64,000 nt of DNA from Tigriopus japonicus. Its lineage: Eukaryota; Arthropoda; Copepoda; Harpacticoida; Harpacticidae. The notes beneath the pieces were generated by a model. It saw only the letters and a program-made list of their open reading frames with translations. It was not told the origin of the DNA and ran no database searches. The stretch is from assembly GCA_010645155.1 (NCBI GenBank), contig CM021317.1:7387417-7451416 (forward strand). Direction: 5' to 3'. This document shows positions 10,923 through 23,312 of this stretch, piece by piece. A program made the translations under genes and the position numbers. Position 1 is the stretch's first letter, and the number at the start of each line of letters is the position of its first letter.

Positions 10923-13900
10923 ATGTTTATTGGCGTAGACGTCGGTGGAACCAATAGTGATTGTGTGGTCATCGAAGAGGGCAAAGTCTTGGCTTGGACC
11001 AAAGAGATCACATCCCAAGACATCACCACTGGCGTCAAGGATGTGGTGGCCAAGACTCTCCAAAAGCTCGACTCCAAGGCACACAGCAAGATTCAGAGAA
11101 TCAGCTTGGGTATGGTTTCAATTCGGTTGGTAGACAGACACACCTAAAAGATCTAGATTTATTTTAGGAACAACCCATTTCTTGAATGCTGTCATTCAAA
11201 AGAAAGGTTTGGCCAGAGTTTCGGTTATTCGATTGTGTGGTCCAGCATCTCGAGCTTTACCTCCGTTTGTTGACGTTACGGAGGAATTGTGTCGTCATAT
11301 AAAGGGTGAATAATGAGAACATCATTTTAAGGAATGATTTTTAAAATTATACTGGTGTTCATAGGCGATTATTACATGGTTGATGGAGGCTTCTACATCA
11401 GCGGAAAAGAGTTCTTTCCCATTAATGAGAGTGAGATTTGCAATGTGGCTGCGCGAATCAAAGAGTCGGGGGTGAAGAACGTGGTTATCGCGGGTAAGTT
11501 TCAATTCGAGCGAGTATTCACTTTGTTTAAACTATATTTGTCCACACCCATGTTATTATGTATATTAGCGTAAAGCCAGTTTATTGCCTGAAATTGCAGT
11601 CTTAATTTGCTGACATATTTTTAATGAAAGTGATTAAACTCTTTTATTAAGTGTTCCAGCAAATGATTTCTCCTGATTTTGTTAACATTTCTGTATTGAT
11701 TTCATATTTGCTAAACTTGTTGGATGTTTCCGCATTTTTCTTCATCTCTTTTTACGTCAAGATCTCATATTACCTATTTGAGTTTTGAAGCTGAATCAGT
11801 TAATATGACTTTAAAAAAAACTTGGTTGCCTTTTTGCAAAAACTCGAATCCAAGCGGCTTTTATGAACTGATTGAAAGTACTTCTTCCTTTTCCTCTCAT
11901 AGGATTGTTCTCTCCACACGATAGTAGCCAAGAAGAAAAGGTGGCTTCAATCTTACGTCAAGAGATCCCTGAAATTTCTCTGACTCTTTCCCATGCTATC
12001 GGGCAAAATGGACTTTTGGAACGAGAAAACGCCGCGATCCTCAACGAGTGTCTGAAGCCTTTGTGCTCTGTAACCTTGAGTGGCCTTCAAGGAGTCATAA
12101 AGGAGCTAAATTTGAATTGCCCATTGTTCCTCACTCAAAACGATGGAACATTGGTTAAGTAAGGGAAAAACTTCTATCAATGAACCTTGAAAGACACAAG
12201 TTATCAAACTGAGAGGTTTTGAGAGACAAAGCAGTCATTCAGCTCAAGTGATTTAAGTCACAAACAATTCAGTCAGATCAAAATGTATGGAAAAAGAATT
12301 ATATTACGCTTCCGATAGATTTAACCCACGTCTAATAACACATAACTTCATTATTTCCAACATTCTCACCTTGAAAGGCTTGTTTATTAACTTAAATTGG
12401 ACCTAACTAAAAGCATTTGTCCGCTGCCAACTCTTTTCTCTTTGAGTTTTTTTTTATCCACTCTGTTCTTTTCAAAAGAAAGTTCTCAATGTTGTTTTTC
12501 CGCAAGGAGTCGCCACTTGTTGACTAGGTAAATCCACAGAGTTGGCAGAGAGGAGACGCTGGGGCAGACAGGCCTAACATTTTGTTGGACAATTTTCAGG
12601 CCCCAGCTGACCTTTGGCTGTGACGTTTCCCAAGCAGTTGTGCTCAAACAAGTTCGTTTCGTTTGTAGGGTTGAAGCCCTATGGTCTAGATGGGCGAGAA
12701 GCCGGTGTTGGTGCCAAGGTGTTGACACCAACATTTTGGGCTTTCTCGGTGTTGGCATCAACACCAGGTCTCTGGTGCCGACATTTTAAGGCTTAAAGAG
12801 TTTTAAAAAAACGTACTGCCCGCCCAAAAACTTGATCCCAATTTTGATTGTGAAGGACTAAACAAAATCCAATATCATTAATTTTTGTTCCATCATAAAA
12901 ATAAACGCTTACCAAACTCCAAAAACAGACTTGCAAAGGAAGAAAATCACACACCCAGCTAGGGTATTGTAAAATGTAAGCTTATTTTCCCTCTCTCCAA
13001 TTTATGTTGAACTAACATGAACTTAAATGTCTTTAGAATGGGTAGGTCTGTCAAAACTGGTGCTCCATATTACAGTCCAGAAGGGCACATTTTGTTTGAC
13101 TTAATTATAAGGAACACGCTATCGGTGTCAATGTCGACACCACGACGTTGATGGGCAACTTCAAAACAGGTGTCGGTGTGGGTGTCAACCTTGCGGTGTC
13201 GGAGTCGAGGGCAAAATTGCCACTGTCACCCATCCCTAGGTTGAAGTCAGGGTCACTTGTTGTTTGTTTGGGCACAACTTAAGTAATAATCTTCGGAAAT
13301 ATCAAGTTTTCACCTGCAACCTTTGCTCTTAAACAGTTGTAACTCATCCAACAAAAATTTCCGTATATCCACCCTGTGGGTAAATCAATTACGGAAAGCC
13401 AAGTATGTTTAAAACCAATTCAAAACTCGTTAAGATAAAACGGTTGTGGTCAAATTGAGTTTTCTTGAAATATCTTTGATATGATTTTGTTTGGCTTTTG
13501 GAAAACAAAATTCCTCTTCTTGTATCAATCAAGAACCTTGCATTCCTTTTTAGCGTGGAGAGATGCTTGGCGTTTCCGGTGTGCACCTTTGCCTCAGGAC
13601 CCACCAATTCTATGCGTGGTGCAGCTTTTCTGAGTCAGAATGATCACAAACATGTGGCTGATATCAAGAATGCCATTGTAGCAGATATAGGGGGCACATC
13701 TACTGATGTGGGACAACTGGTCAATGGATTTCCGAGACCAGCTGGGGCTAGAGTCAAGGTTGGCAGTTGTAAACCAAAAGCATCCACAAATTATCAGCTG
13801 GTCATAGATGTTGTTCTTTAAAGATTGCTGGGGTTTTGACCAACTTCAGAATGCCTCAACTCTTGAGCATTGGTTTGGGGGGAGGATCTCACGTTACGTT

Positions 13901-16900
13901 CAATGGGGATCAATGCACTATTGGGCCATTGTCAGTGGGTTGTAAGCTATTGCAAGAGGCACAATGTTGTGGAGGAACAACATTGACCACGAGTGACGTC
14001 ATGGTTAAAGCAGGTATTCTCAAGGAACTGGGTGTTCCATCATCGGTTCAAATTAATGAAGAACAAACAAAACTCGCCCGTGAGACTATTATGAAGATGT
14101 TAGCCTCTATAGTGGATCAGATCAAGGTAAAATAAAGACTTTCAACTTTAAAAAAAGGATTCATATTTTTTGTAATGACTAAATTTTCTTTAAAAGGTTT
14201 CTGCTGGAGAATCACCGTTGATTATAGTTGGCGGGGGAGGAATTTTGATCGATCGTTCCAAGAAGATTGAAGGGATCTCGGAGTTGATTTTCCCCGATCA
14301 TTACCAAGTAGCCAATGCTGTTGGAGCTGCTCTGGCTCAAGTGAGTGGCCAATATGACAGGATCATCACCAACACTGAAAGAGATGAGGCATTAAAGGTG
14401 GCTAAAAAGGCCGCCATTCGAAGTGCCTTTGAATCAGGGGCCAAAATGGACACGATAGAGATTGTTGAGATTATCGAAATCCCAGTCTCTTATTTGCCTG
14501 GTAGGAGATTTGTTCTTCAAAGTTCCATTTGTATCTAATGTCAAGAATGTTGCATTCTAGGCAACGCTACTCGATACTCGGTAAAGGCCGTGGGTGACCT
14601 TGATCCTGATAGGGAACAGAACCCTACATTATTAGAAGAATTGAAGTTGCAATTCAAAGCTGAAAGCCATTTTGGTCAAAGAAAAGAGGGTGAAACCAAT
14701 GTTGACCACGAGGAGGATACCGTTTACAAGTTTCAAGGGTTCCCTTACGCTGATCCCAATAATGCACACACTTGGATCTTGAATGAATATGACATTGAGG
14801 CCATTTCGATTGGAGCTGCCATTTTGGGTTGTGGAGGAGGTGGATCTTCTTACTTGGGAAAGATCAGGGCACAACAAGCCATTCGTCAGGGGAAGATTCT
14901 CAAAGTCATCCAACCCGAAATGTAAGCTAATAGATTTTTTTAATAGCAATATTCAATGGATGGTTGTAATCGTACGAATTCCATTGGGGATTTTGGGTTC
15001 AAAATGTCTAGGGATGCGTCAGTGAGGATTAACCCTTCCAAAATTTACCTGTTTTTTTAAGGAGGAGAAGTCATTTTAAAATTCCAGAAATATTTGAGAC
15101 AGGTTTAGAGACGTAAATGCAGGGCCAAACGCCTATTTGAAGTCGGCTCATTAGCTCACGGGCAAAAACTCTACAATGCTCCTTAAAACACACTTTAAAA
15201 CAAGTATTTGAAAATTTCCTTTCACCGAAGTCTTAGATGTACTAAGAGCAGTGGTGCTTTAAAATATTTCGGAAATATATTTCCCGGATCCATTTTCAAG
15301 GGTCTTTTTGTTTTACATTCTCAAAGAACCAAACTAGAGAACCGCTACATCAATTTAGACAAACGGCTGAATAGATTTCAACCAAATCTTAAGCAGATAC
15401 ATACACTCATAGGACTACCTGAGACTTGAGTAGAAGAAAATATTGCAAAAAAATATCTTTATGTATGTTTTCAGTGACCTTATATCGATTCTTTGCTCGT
15501 GACCTAATTCACAAAATTGAAATACAAATGCGGCATTGCATTCACACTTCAAAACTGGTCTCAAAAGTTATTGAAATTTAAAGATAACTTCTTCAGCTCA
15601 AAGAAACACCGTGCGCTTACTTAAAATTGTCGAACCCAATTTGCATTCTTTGTTTTGACATTAAATCGAAACGAACTTTTCCCTGACGTAAAGGAGCTCA
15701 AGGGAAAAAAGCGTCATCTCGGTCACGTTGTTTGGCTTTTTGGAAGTTTTTTCAAGTGTTTGCCGTTGTTGTCGCAATTGTCAATCAGAAACTAAAAAAT
15801 GAAACGAAGTTCGATTCCGCAATGAATTTACGTAATCATGTCAATAAGAATTGATCTAGTCAATGTATCGCAAAATAAGATGTAATCAAGAAGCCCTTCT
15901 TGCATGGATATTTATCGGTTAAAGATTCCTATTGGGTGCATTTTTTCTCTTGCACTTCTTGGTTTGTTTGGTTTTTTTAAAGCTTCACGTTAAACCCATT
16001 GTCACTAGTAAGTTAGTAACGCTTCTTTCCCAAGAGCTTGTGTACCCTCAAGTAGCAAATTTAAGCTATGAAACGCCCGAGCCGGTTTGACCCATCCCTA
16101 GCCAGTTCGGCCCCTAAATCCCCAGCTGAATTCGTCCGACTAAACTCATCCATTGAAATCTATTTTTGTTGTCGCTTTGAAGCCTTCCTGTTGGTTTTGT
16201 CACCCCTGTGGCCTTTTTTGGTGCCCCAACCGCAATCATTGAGAAGCTAATGAGTGGCAATGAAGGTATTCGCGTTGTCAATGACTTGGAAATGATTCTT
16301 CAGGTAATCAGATTTTATTTCTAATCATAAAAAAACACATTTATAATTATTTTTAGTTCCAGACTGAAAGTCAAGCGATTATCAACAAAAAAAGACTAAT
16401 TTTGGTTATACTATTTTTTAACCTTTTAACAAAAGTATGAAAATGCACTTTTCGTGCTTTTCAAATTTGTAGCTTCAAAAACTTTTTTCACATTTTCTAT
16501 ATGCTTTCTTAAAAAGCTTGCGGTTTTTGTCCCGTATTTAACCAAAATAAAGTTATAAACGTTAACCTGATTTTCAAAACCCATGAAATTCAACTTTAAA
16601 AAACAGTATTTGCGGTTTTCAGAGATTGAACTTCAAAAATGTATTTTTTATCAAATCAATTTAATCAATCAAATTCTTCTTTGTTTTGAAATGTTTAGAA
16701 TACTTTTTTGGCTTTTTCAATTCCAATAAAATGGTGCTTAGTTAGGCTTTTTAACTCCAGAAACATTTGAGACCACTTTTGAGGTGTGAATACCAAACGG
16801 CGTATGTATTTGAATTCTACTAATTAGTTCACGGGCAAAAAACGAAATTACGGTGCTTCAAGCATGCTTAAAGACAACGTTTGAACATTGTTCTTCAACT

Positions 16901-19376
16901 CAATTCTTAATTTGAAGATACTGTCCCAATCTATTTACTCGCTTATTTGAGAAATATGTTTGGCCCTTTGAACTGGTTGCTCAAATTGGTCGTTAACAAA
17001 GCATGTGCGATATTGAGGAACCCTTCCTCTCGCAAATCTAATACCTCAGTCGAAATATATATGCAAATACTTATTTTCAAGCATGTTTTAAACAACATTT
17101 TAGCATGGTTTTTGCCCATTACCTAATCACACAATCATCGTCATCAACGTCACACCAATCAACGTCACACAATCAACTTAATTCAATTGTGCTCATTTAC
17201 ACTCAAAACTGGTCTCAAATATGCCTTAATCTAAAAAATGACTCATCCAACTCGAATAAACACCGTGAAAAGGGTTTTGAAACGTTGATTCTTTTTTGAC
17301 ATTTTTGAAACCTTACAAATCTTCAAACTCTTTATGTTTCGCCCTCTACCTAGTACAAGTCCGTCGCCATCGGAAGTGTTGAAATCGGCGGGATGAACTC
17401 ATTAGAGCCTTTGATGGTGGGGTCTGACCTGGGTTTGCCCGTCCTCGATGCCGATGGCATGGGAAGAGCTTTTCCCGAGCTGCAAATGTATCTCCCGTTG
17501 ATCAAGGGCCATTCGCCTACGCCCGCTCTCGTCACTGACGAGAAGGTGAGTTCGTAAATCTCCGCTCATTGGATAAGAAGGGATGCTCAAGAACAAGTGC
17601 ATTGACGAGTGAGAGAGAGACAGAGAGACAGAGACATGGACGGAAAGTAGCTTTGATCGAGTACCCTTGATGTGTCGATGTGGTTCTCATTCTCTCCTCG
17701 TTTTTTCGTTATCATTTCGTGTAAGACTGGTTGAGGTTTTATGGTCGGTCATTTACACCAATGTCTGTGTTATGCATCATTTAATGCAGCTCTTTGAGTA
17801 GGAATGCACGTTGGCTGTCACGAAATGCGATTCAGCCAAACACTTGGAGGATATCTTGCGATCTCATGTCGTCAGCTTCATGGGGTGAGAATGGGCTTCT
17901 TGGTTTGCTTTTTCGATGAGATGAGTGGCAAAACCCGTTCGTTGCTTTTTAGGTTTTCAGGAGTGATGTCGCTCAATCCGATTCATTCCGATGAAATGCG
18001 GGACAAATTGATCTTTGGCAGTTACACCAAAGCTTGGAACTTGGGCCATGCCATTTTGGAATCAGCCAGACTCAAGTCTGACCCTCTGAAAGCCATTTTG
18101 GAAAGGGTTAATGGAAGCAGGATCATTGGATCTGGAAAAGTATGGTGTTTTTGTTGGGAAAATTGAGAGGGCTTTGGATTATTTACATGTTTGTATGTAG
18201 ATCTCGGATATTAAACGGGAAACGGTGGCTGGATTCGCCCGAGGGTTTTTAATCATAACGCCTTTTGAGGGAGAAGTCAAAAAGGACATCAAAATCGAAT
18301 TCCAAAATGAAAACCTCATCGCTTCGACCATAGGTAAACAAAACTAGGGCTCTAAAATAAACTATCTATCAATTCAAAAATCTGCAAAACCACCCACCAG
18401 AAACGTCAAAGCATATCATACGATATCTGTGCTTTTTTCAATCTTATGTCACATTTATTTTGAAAGAAATCAAATAAAAGATTAGCCTACAAAGATTTAA
18501 GCTTTAAGCTTAACTCTGTTGACAATATTAAGTGAACACATAAATCATGGCAAATTGTTGGAAATATTTCATTTTAGGTATTTTTACCCTGCACCAATTC
18601 AGAGCAAAAACTGATTCGTGTCTTCGCATTCTAAGGCGTTTTAAACCCTACCCAAGTTCTAGGTTGGTCCTTTTTTCTTCGATTTATTGAAGAAGAAGAC
18701 TTGCTGTTGGGTTTGGCATTTTTGGACGTGATCCTCAACTCGTTAAATAAGAAAGAAAAAATCGTCTTTATTTGTTCACGAAACCAAACCCGTCATCCTA
18801 AACTGTATCTTGAGTATTGACCTTGGCCATAACATGTACCTTATCAATTCATACCTTCTTGCTCCTTTCTCCGACTGGACATTATGACGATGTTTCCGGT
18901 CCTAATCCGAAACGGCATATTAGTATCTCACTCAGCCACCCTTGTTTACATACTCATGATGAGAACTTGTTTCTTATGCTGTTCGCACTTTTTCTCCACA
19001 ATCAAACCATCAAAGCTCACTCAAGGGCAGATGAGTGAATCTTTCCCCCTTTGTGCTATACCTGTTTCTCCTCCATAGGTTTTCTCATACAGATTCTTCT
19101 ATCTCTTATTTAGCCCAAACTGGAATGGCTGTCGGCAAGGATGCTCATAGTACCACCCCCGATTCCCAAGGTGAGCAGATCCTTGCCACAACCCCGAATT
19201 TGATATCGATTATCGAGACAGCGACTGGTTTGGCCATTGAGACGGAATGTCTGAAATATGGTTTGCGAGTCAGCGTTATTGTGATGCCTTCACCGAAGCA
19301 ACTTGTCACATCCGAATCGTTGGCCGTGGTTGGGCCCAAGGCCTTTGGATATCATGGAGTGAAAGTCGTTGGATAA
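10923..19376 (+). CDS. hydantoinase/oxoprolinase-DUF917 fusion protein
   Basis: Fourteen exons: 10923-11109, 11168-11305, 11365-11493, 11903-12158, 13554-13758, 13824-14126, 14197-14500, 14561-14921, 16183-16303, 17354-17545, 17802-17884, 17953-18139, 18201-18333, 19114-19376. They total 2862 nt, or 953 residues, with every junction in phase. Residues about 1-510 are a HyuA-type hydantoinase/oxoprolinase ATPase half: phosphate-binding GVDVGGTNSDC at the start, SLGTTHF, GPTNSMRGAAF, a second phosphate loop DIGGTSTD (281-288), GLGGGS and IIVGGGG. Residues about 579-950 are DUF917 (annotated in Pfam, as I recall, as S-methyl-thiohydantoin desulfurase): GAAILGCGGGGSSYLG, GAPTAIIEKL, IGGMNSLEPL, DADGMGRAFPELQM and a final VVGPKAFGY. 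The family likely opens or modifies hydantoin- or thiohydantoin-like rings in the cytosol; the substrate is unknown. The acceptor of exon 9 is weak. The start ATG has a good context and begins the ATPase fold directly. Confidence 0.9.
12678..13239. repeat. hAT-like element in intron 4
   Basis: Inserted in the 1395-bp intron 12159-13553. The left end has CTAGATGGG and the right end CCCATCCCTAG. GTTGAAGC (12670-12677) and GTTGAAGT (13240-13247) flank it as a possible 8-bp target duplication. Both ends carry iterated GGTGTTGG/CCAACACC-type motifs, giving a GC-rich self-complementary sequence. Confidence 0.55.
15093..15565. repeat. TIR element of the GAGACC family, intronic copy 2
   Basis: Lies in intron 8 (14922-16182). 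The left end TTTGAGAC is answered by ACTTCAAAACTGGTCTCAAA at the right. Subterminal CTCACGGGCAAAAAC (about 15157) is answered by TTTGCTCGTGACC (about 15494). The similarity of the arms continues some 25 bp beyond the stated ends. Confidence 0.65.
16766..17219. repeat. TIR element of the GAGACC family, intronic copy 3
   Basis: Lies in intron 9 (16304-17353). The left end TTTGAGACCACTTTTGAG is answered by CTCAAAACTGGTCTCAAA. It shares the subterminal TTAGTTCACGGGC motif with copies 1 and 2 and with the fragment near 9180. Confidence 0.65.
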
Positions 19377-20269
19377 TGAAATACACATCCTTGCATCTGG
19401 GTACTAAAATTGCAACGTGCATGTGTACGTTCTCAACAAGATCCTTATTTGGTGGGGATTCATATGCAGTTGGCTAGCGGTTCTTACTCAATTAGGAATC
19501 ACACGGAATCTGGCAGAACCAGTGAAGATCACGTTGCCATTGTTTAGGTTTGGCATATTGCTAAATTTCTTTGAGAAAATCCTCGACGGCCTAGTGCCCT
19601 CTGAGAAACGACCGACTCCACCTGGATCTAATTGGTGAGGAAGGACGCCAATCGCTCGATTATTGAGTACGCAAATCAGTGCTTACGGATCCTGGTTAGA
19701 TCATCGGAACCATTAGTAAAATAAAAACCTTTAAGGTCTGGTCCCAAACCTCTTCCGGATAACCAACCAGTCATGGATATCTTGCCGGTTTTTGCAATGG
19801 GTTAGAGAGTCAAAAGAACTAGATTCCGCTCGACCAAAACTGAAAAGGATCGGGAAAAGAGCATCAACCGGTCTTTTTTAGATCAAAGTCTGAGGACAGT
19901 TTTTCCTCTAGACAGAATTGTGAATCAAAGAAATGGGTAATTGAGCCAGTAAAGGTTATACTGAAAATACTTCGTAATGACTGTCAGCTAAGGGTGGAAA
20001 AGTGGATGCTTAATACTGTTGGAATCTTCAATATCTTTATGAAAGGATGGTTGGACTTGAGGGCGAGGCTGTCTAGATTTGAGACAGTTCAAAAGTACAA
20101 AAGAAAAATGGGGCCAAGGACGCCGTGAGATATGTAATCTTGGGTGGTTCAAAACAGTGGCAAATCGAAGCAAATTCCTAACCTTCACGAATGAAAGTGA
20201 AGAAACTGGTAACTCACGTTGAAAAACGAGTGAATACAACTCTTAACGGTACACATCAGGGTACAGTTA
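19377..20269. other. 3' flank of the fusion gene
   Basis: AATAAA at 19720-19725 is the best polyadenylation candidate, about 345 bp after the stop. No gene was seen before the Tc1 insertion. Confidence 0.45.
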
Positions 20270-21910
20270 CAGTCAGGAGCAAAAGTATTTGTAACGTGAC
20301 GAGAAAACCAGAAAATCATTTATATCCAATTAAATACTATGCTAAGAAGTTTGTAAGAATGTAATATTTTTTTCCGATTAAGAATAATACCAGTTTCCCG
20401 CAATTGTTTTATAAAAATGTCTGAAACTAACTTTTAATTATTAAAAATAAAATTTTAGATAGTGCAAAGGTATTCGTAACGCGCAAAAAAGTTAACAAAA
20501 TAGGTTTATAAACAGATTTTTCATCAGAAAAAATTGATCGAAAGATGTAGAACATTCTGGAAAGCCGGAGAAAAGTCATTTAGTCTCCTTTTTTCCAAGA
20601 TTTTCTAGATCTTTCTTGGATCTTATAAATTTTACGGCATTGAACAATTGCTTCACAGTCAGCCAATCATGACCAAGGTCAAGGAGCTCGACAAGGACTT
20701 GAAGTTGAAGATAGTAAGTCTTCATCATGGAGGCAAGGGCTACAGAGCCATTTCGAAGCTTCTGGACATCCCCATTTCAACGATTCAGTACGTCGTGAAG
20801 AAGGCACAAAAGAACGGAACGGTTGAGAACCTCCCAAGATCCGGTCGTCCAAGGAAACTGTCAGCCAGACTTGAGAGGAAGATTGTCAGAGAGGTCACAA
20901 ATAATCCTCGAACAACGGTCAAGGACATCCGGAACAGTCTCAGTGAAAATGGATTGTCCATCTCGAGGTTTACTGTTGCTCGCTCACTTCACAAAGCAGG
21001 ATTGAAGTCTTGTCGCCCACGGAAGACTCCCTTGCTCAAGGATAGACACTTGAAGGCTCGCTTGGAATTTGCCAAGAAGTACCTTGACAAGACCAGTGAC
21101 TTTTGGTCTAGGATTCTTTGGTCAGATGAGACAAAGGTTGAGCTTTTTGGTCACAACGATGTTCAAAGGATTTGGCGACGTAAAGGAGAAGCGTTTCATC
21201 CAAAAAACACCATCCCTACGGTCAAGCACGGTGGAGGATCGATCATGTTATGGGGCTCCTTTTCCGCCAAAGGCACCGGTAACCTCGTGAGAATTCATGG
21301 GACAGTGAAAAAAGAAGACTATCAGGATATCTTGGCTGAGAATCTCCAGAGTTCAGCGCGGAAACTTCGGCTTGGTCGACAGTTCGTCTTCCAGCACGAC
21401 AACGACCCTAAGCACAACAGCATTTTGGTCAAGAAATGGTTGAAGGACAATCGGATTAAGGACTTGGACTGGCCCTCCATGAATCCGGACCTTAATCCAA
21501 TTGAAAACCTTTGGAGAGAATTAAAAGTCCGTATCCGTGCAAGACGTCCAAAGACAATTGACGAACTGGAGCAAATCTGTTATGAAGAATGGGCTAACAT
21601 TCCTTCAGATGTATGTAAAAATCTTGTAAATGATTATAAAAAACGTCTCTTAAGTGTAATTCAGCAAAAAGGGCATTCAATAAACTATTGACAAAATGTT
21701 ACGAATACTTTTGCTCTTGGTCTAAAACATGTTCTGAGCAGTTTTTTAACCAAAATCTTGTAAATTTTTAAAAAGAAAAGTATCATAGCTTTTAAATGAT
21801 AAAAGAATAACTAAGGAGCAAAATGGTTCTTAAATGTATTTTTCAAAAATCGAGTATCATTTAAAAATCAATAAAATTTTCGAGGTTACGAATACTTTTG
21901 CTCCTGACTG
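20270..21910 (+). mobile_element. complete Tc1-type transposon with IR/DR ends
   Basis: A 1641-bp element flanked by TA on both sides (20268-20269 and 21911-21912). The termini are CAGTCAGGAGCAAAAGTA and its inverse. A second copy of the same motif lies inside each end: AAAGGTATTCGTAACG near 20466, and GTTACGAATACTTTTGC near 21698 in addition to 21886. This gives the inverted-repeat/direct-repeat arrangement known from Sleeping Beauty-like elements. The inner transposase frame is uninterrupted. Confidence 0.93.
20669..21691 (+). CDS. Tc1 family DD34E transposase, intact
   Basis: A single 340-residue frame from ATG (MTKVKELDK) to stop, the usual Tc1 transposase length. Two helix-turn-helix segments (about 12-45 and 65-115) bind the ends. 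They are separated by GRPRK, an AT-hook-like motif. The catalytic triad can be read as D153 (WSDETK), D244 (FQHDNDPKH) and E279 (NPIENLW), with 34 residues between the last two. A glycine-rich KHGGGSIMLWG box follows D153. It catalyses cut-and-paste transposition into TA. No frameshift, stop or missing key residue was seen, so the copy may be recent or potentially functional. An upstream TTG could extend the frame by 7 residues, but the ATG is preferred. Confidence 0.93.
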   Translation: MTKVKELDKDLKLKIVSLHHGGKGYRAISKLLDIPISTIQYVVKKAQKNGTVENLPRSGRPRKLSARLERKIVREVTNNPRTTVKDIRNSLSENGLSISRFTVARSLHKAGLKSCRPRKTPLLKDRHLKARLEFAKKYLDKTSDFWSRILWSDETKVELFGHNDVQRIWRRKGEAFHPKNTIPTVKHGGGSIMLWGSFSAKGTGNLVRIHGTVKKEDYQDILAENLQSSARKLRLGRQFVFQHDNDPKHNSILVKKWLKDNRIKDLDWPSMNPDLNPIENLWRELKVRIRARRPKTIDELEQICYEEWANIPSDVCKNLVNDYKKRLLSVIQQKGHSINY

Positions 21911-21992
21911 TATATATGCAATTTAAAATCAACGATAAATAGATAGGAAAATGTCGAAAAACAGAACGAATTGCAAAATACTGACTCATGAT

Positions 21993-22625
21993 CAGGGCCA
22001 ACAAATTTTGGAAAAAAATATTGCCAAAATTGTTGCATTTTTTGTAATTATTTTGAGAAATATTGTAATGATTTTGGATTTTTTTGGTAATTTTTCTAGC
22101 ACTTTTCTCTTTAATTGCAGAAGAAACTAACCTTTTCCTATACTCATAAAATATGCATGTCTTTCTTCATAGCTTGGAATAGCACAAAAATAAATCTCAT
22201 ATTGTTGCAACTGTAACAAATCCTCTCAGCGTCTTTCCATAGTTTGATTTTACCATCTTTTTCCACGTCTTTTTGAAGGGAACAAGCAATTTCTCTAGGT
22301 TGTTTTTTGAAATTTTCCGAATTTTGTAATTTTGGAAAAAAAATCGTAATTTTTGTTATTATATATTATAAATAATTATTTACAAGTATCTGATGGCCCC
22401 AAAAATAAAACTAATTTTTGGTTGCAATTACAAAATTTAATGTCGGGTTGTTTTCTAACTTTGTTTTTGATTGAAAAACTTATCTTTATCCAGAAAAAAA
22501 TAACAGAACAAGCACTTTCCTACATTTTTTTGTAATATTTTTCCCATTTTTGTAATTTTGGACAAAAACTCTAGATTTCGGTAATAACATTGTAAAATAT
22601 AATTTACAACTTTTTGGTGGCCCTG
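21993..22625. repeat. hAT-type MITE, CAGGGCCA family, copy 1
   Basis: A 633-bp element with ends CAGGGCCA and TGGCCCTG, flanked by CTCATGAT (21985-21992) and CTCATGAC (22626-22633), a 7/8 match as an 8-bp hAT target duplication. The interior is AT-rich with repeated TTTTTGTAAT and has no open frame of note. A diverged relative is at 31755-32377. Confidence 0.8.
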
Positions 22626-22634
22626 CTCATGACT

Positions 22635-22775
22635 AGGACACGGAAAATGTTGGCTAAAAATGACAAAATTTTAGCAAAAAATTTTCTACAAAATGGCAAA
22701 AACATTTAAAAGTTAAGCTGGATATTCAAAAACTATTTTTTTGGCAACACCACTCTTTGGTAATTTTGTCTTGAT
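22635..22775. repeat. short dispersed repeat, copy 1
   Basis: A stretch running from GGCTAAAAATGACAAAAT through GGATAT to TTTGGTAATTTTGT is repeated with divergence at about 37245-37380. Boundaries and class are unknown. Confidence 0.5.
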
Positions 22776-22972
22776 TTTTAACCATTGTTTGCAAGAGACA
22801 TCTCCCACGGAAAAGCATAGTACGGGGAGGAGGAAGAGAAGAGAAAAAAGCTTCAATTATTTTACGTTAGAACACATTTGTTTATGACTTATCACGTCTA
22901 TGTAGACTACCTAACGCAAAATTTAAGGTCCAATTTCCCTTGAGCATGTTCCATTTATTGGTACATTAGAAC

Positions 22973-23304
22973 TAGTGATGGACCGAAAGGGCTCATAACC
23001 GAAACCGAAAGTTTCGGCCGAAAGAGGGCTTAAACGAAACCGAAACCGAAACCGAAAGCAGTGTTCACTGTTTACAAAATTGTTCAAATGCAAAATCCGC
23101 CTTAAAAATTAGAATGTGTTCGATGTTGCGAAGTCGCAAATTTTGAAAAATCTTAAAACTTAAATTTCAGAGGTTTTTGGACCATTTTTTTCGATTTTGT
23201 TATCAAACTCCATTTTATATAGTGCTTGTCTGCTTTCGGTTTCGGTAGGCATAACCGAAACCGAAACCGAAATTTCGGCCGAAAGCGCTTTCGGTCCATC
23301 ACTA
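22973..23304. repeat. hAT-type MITE, ACCGAAACC family, good copy
   Basis: A 332-bp element with ends TAGTGATGGACCGAAAG and its inverse, flanked by ATTAGAAC (22965-22972) and ATTAAAAC (23305-23312), an 8-bp duplication with one mismatch. Short CCGAAA hexamer runs lie at both ends. Other copies: 7148, 30080, 33656 and 61036. Confidence 0.88.
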
Positions 23305-23312
23305 ATTAAAAC

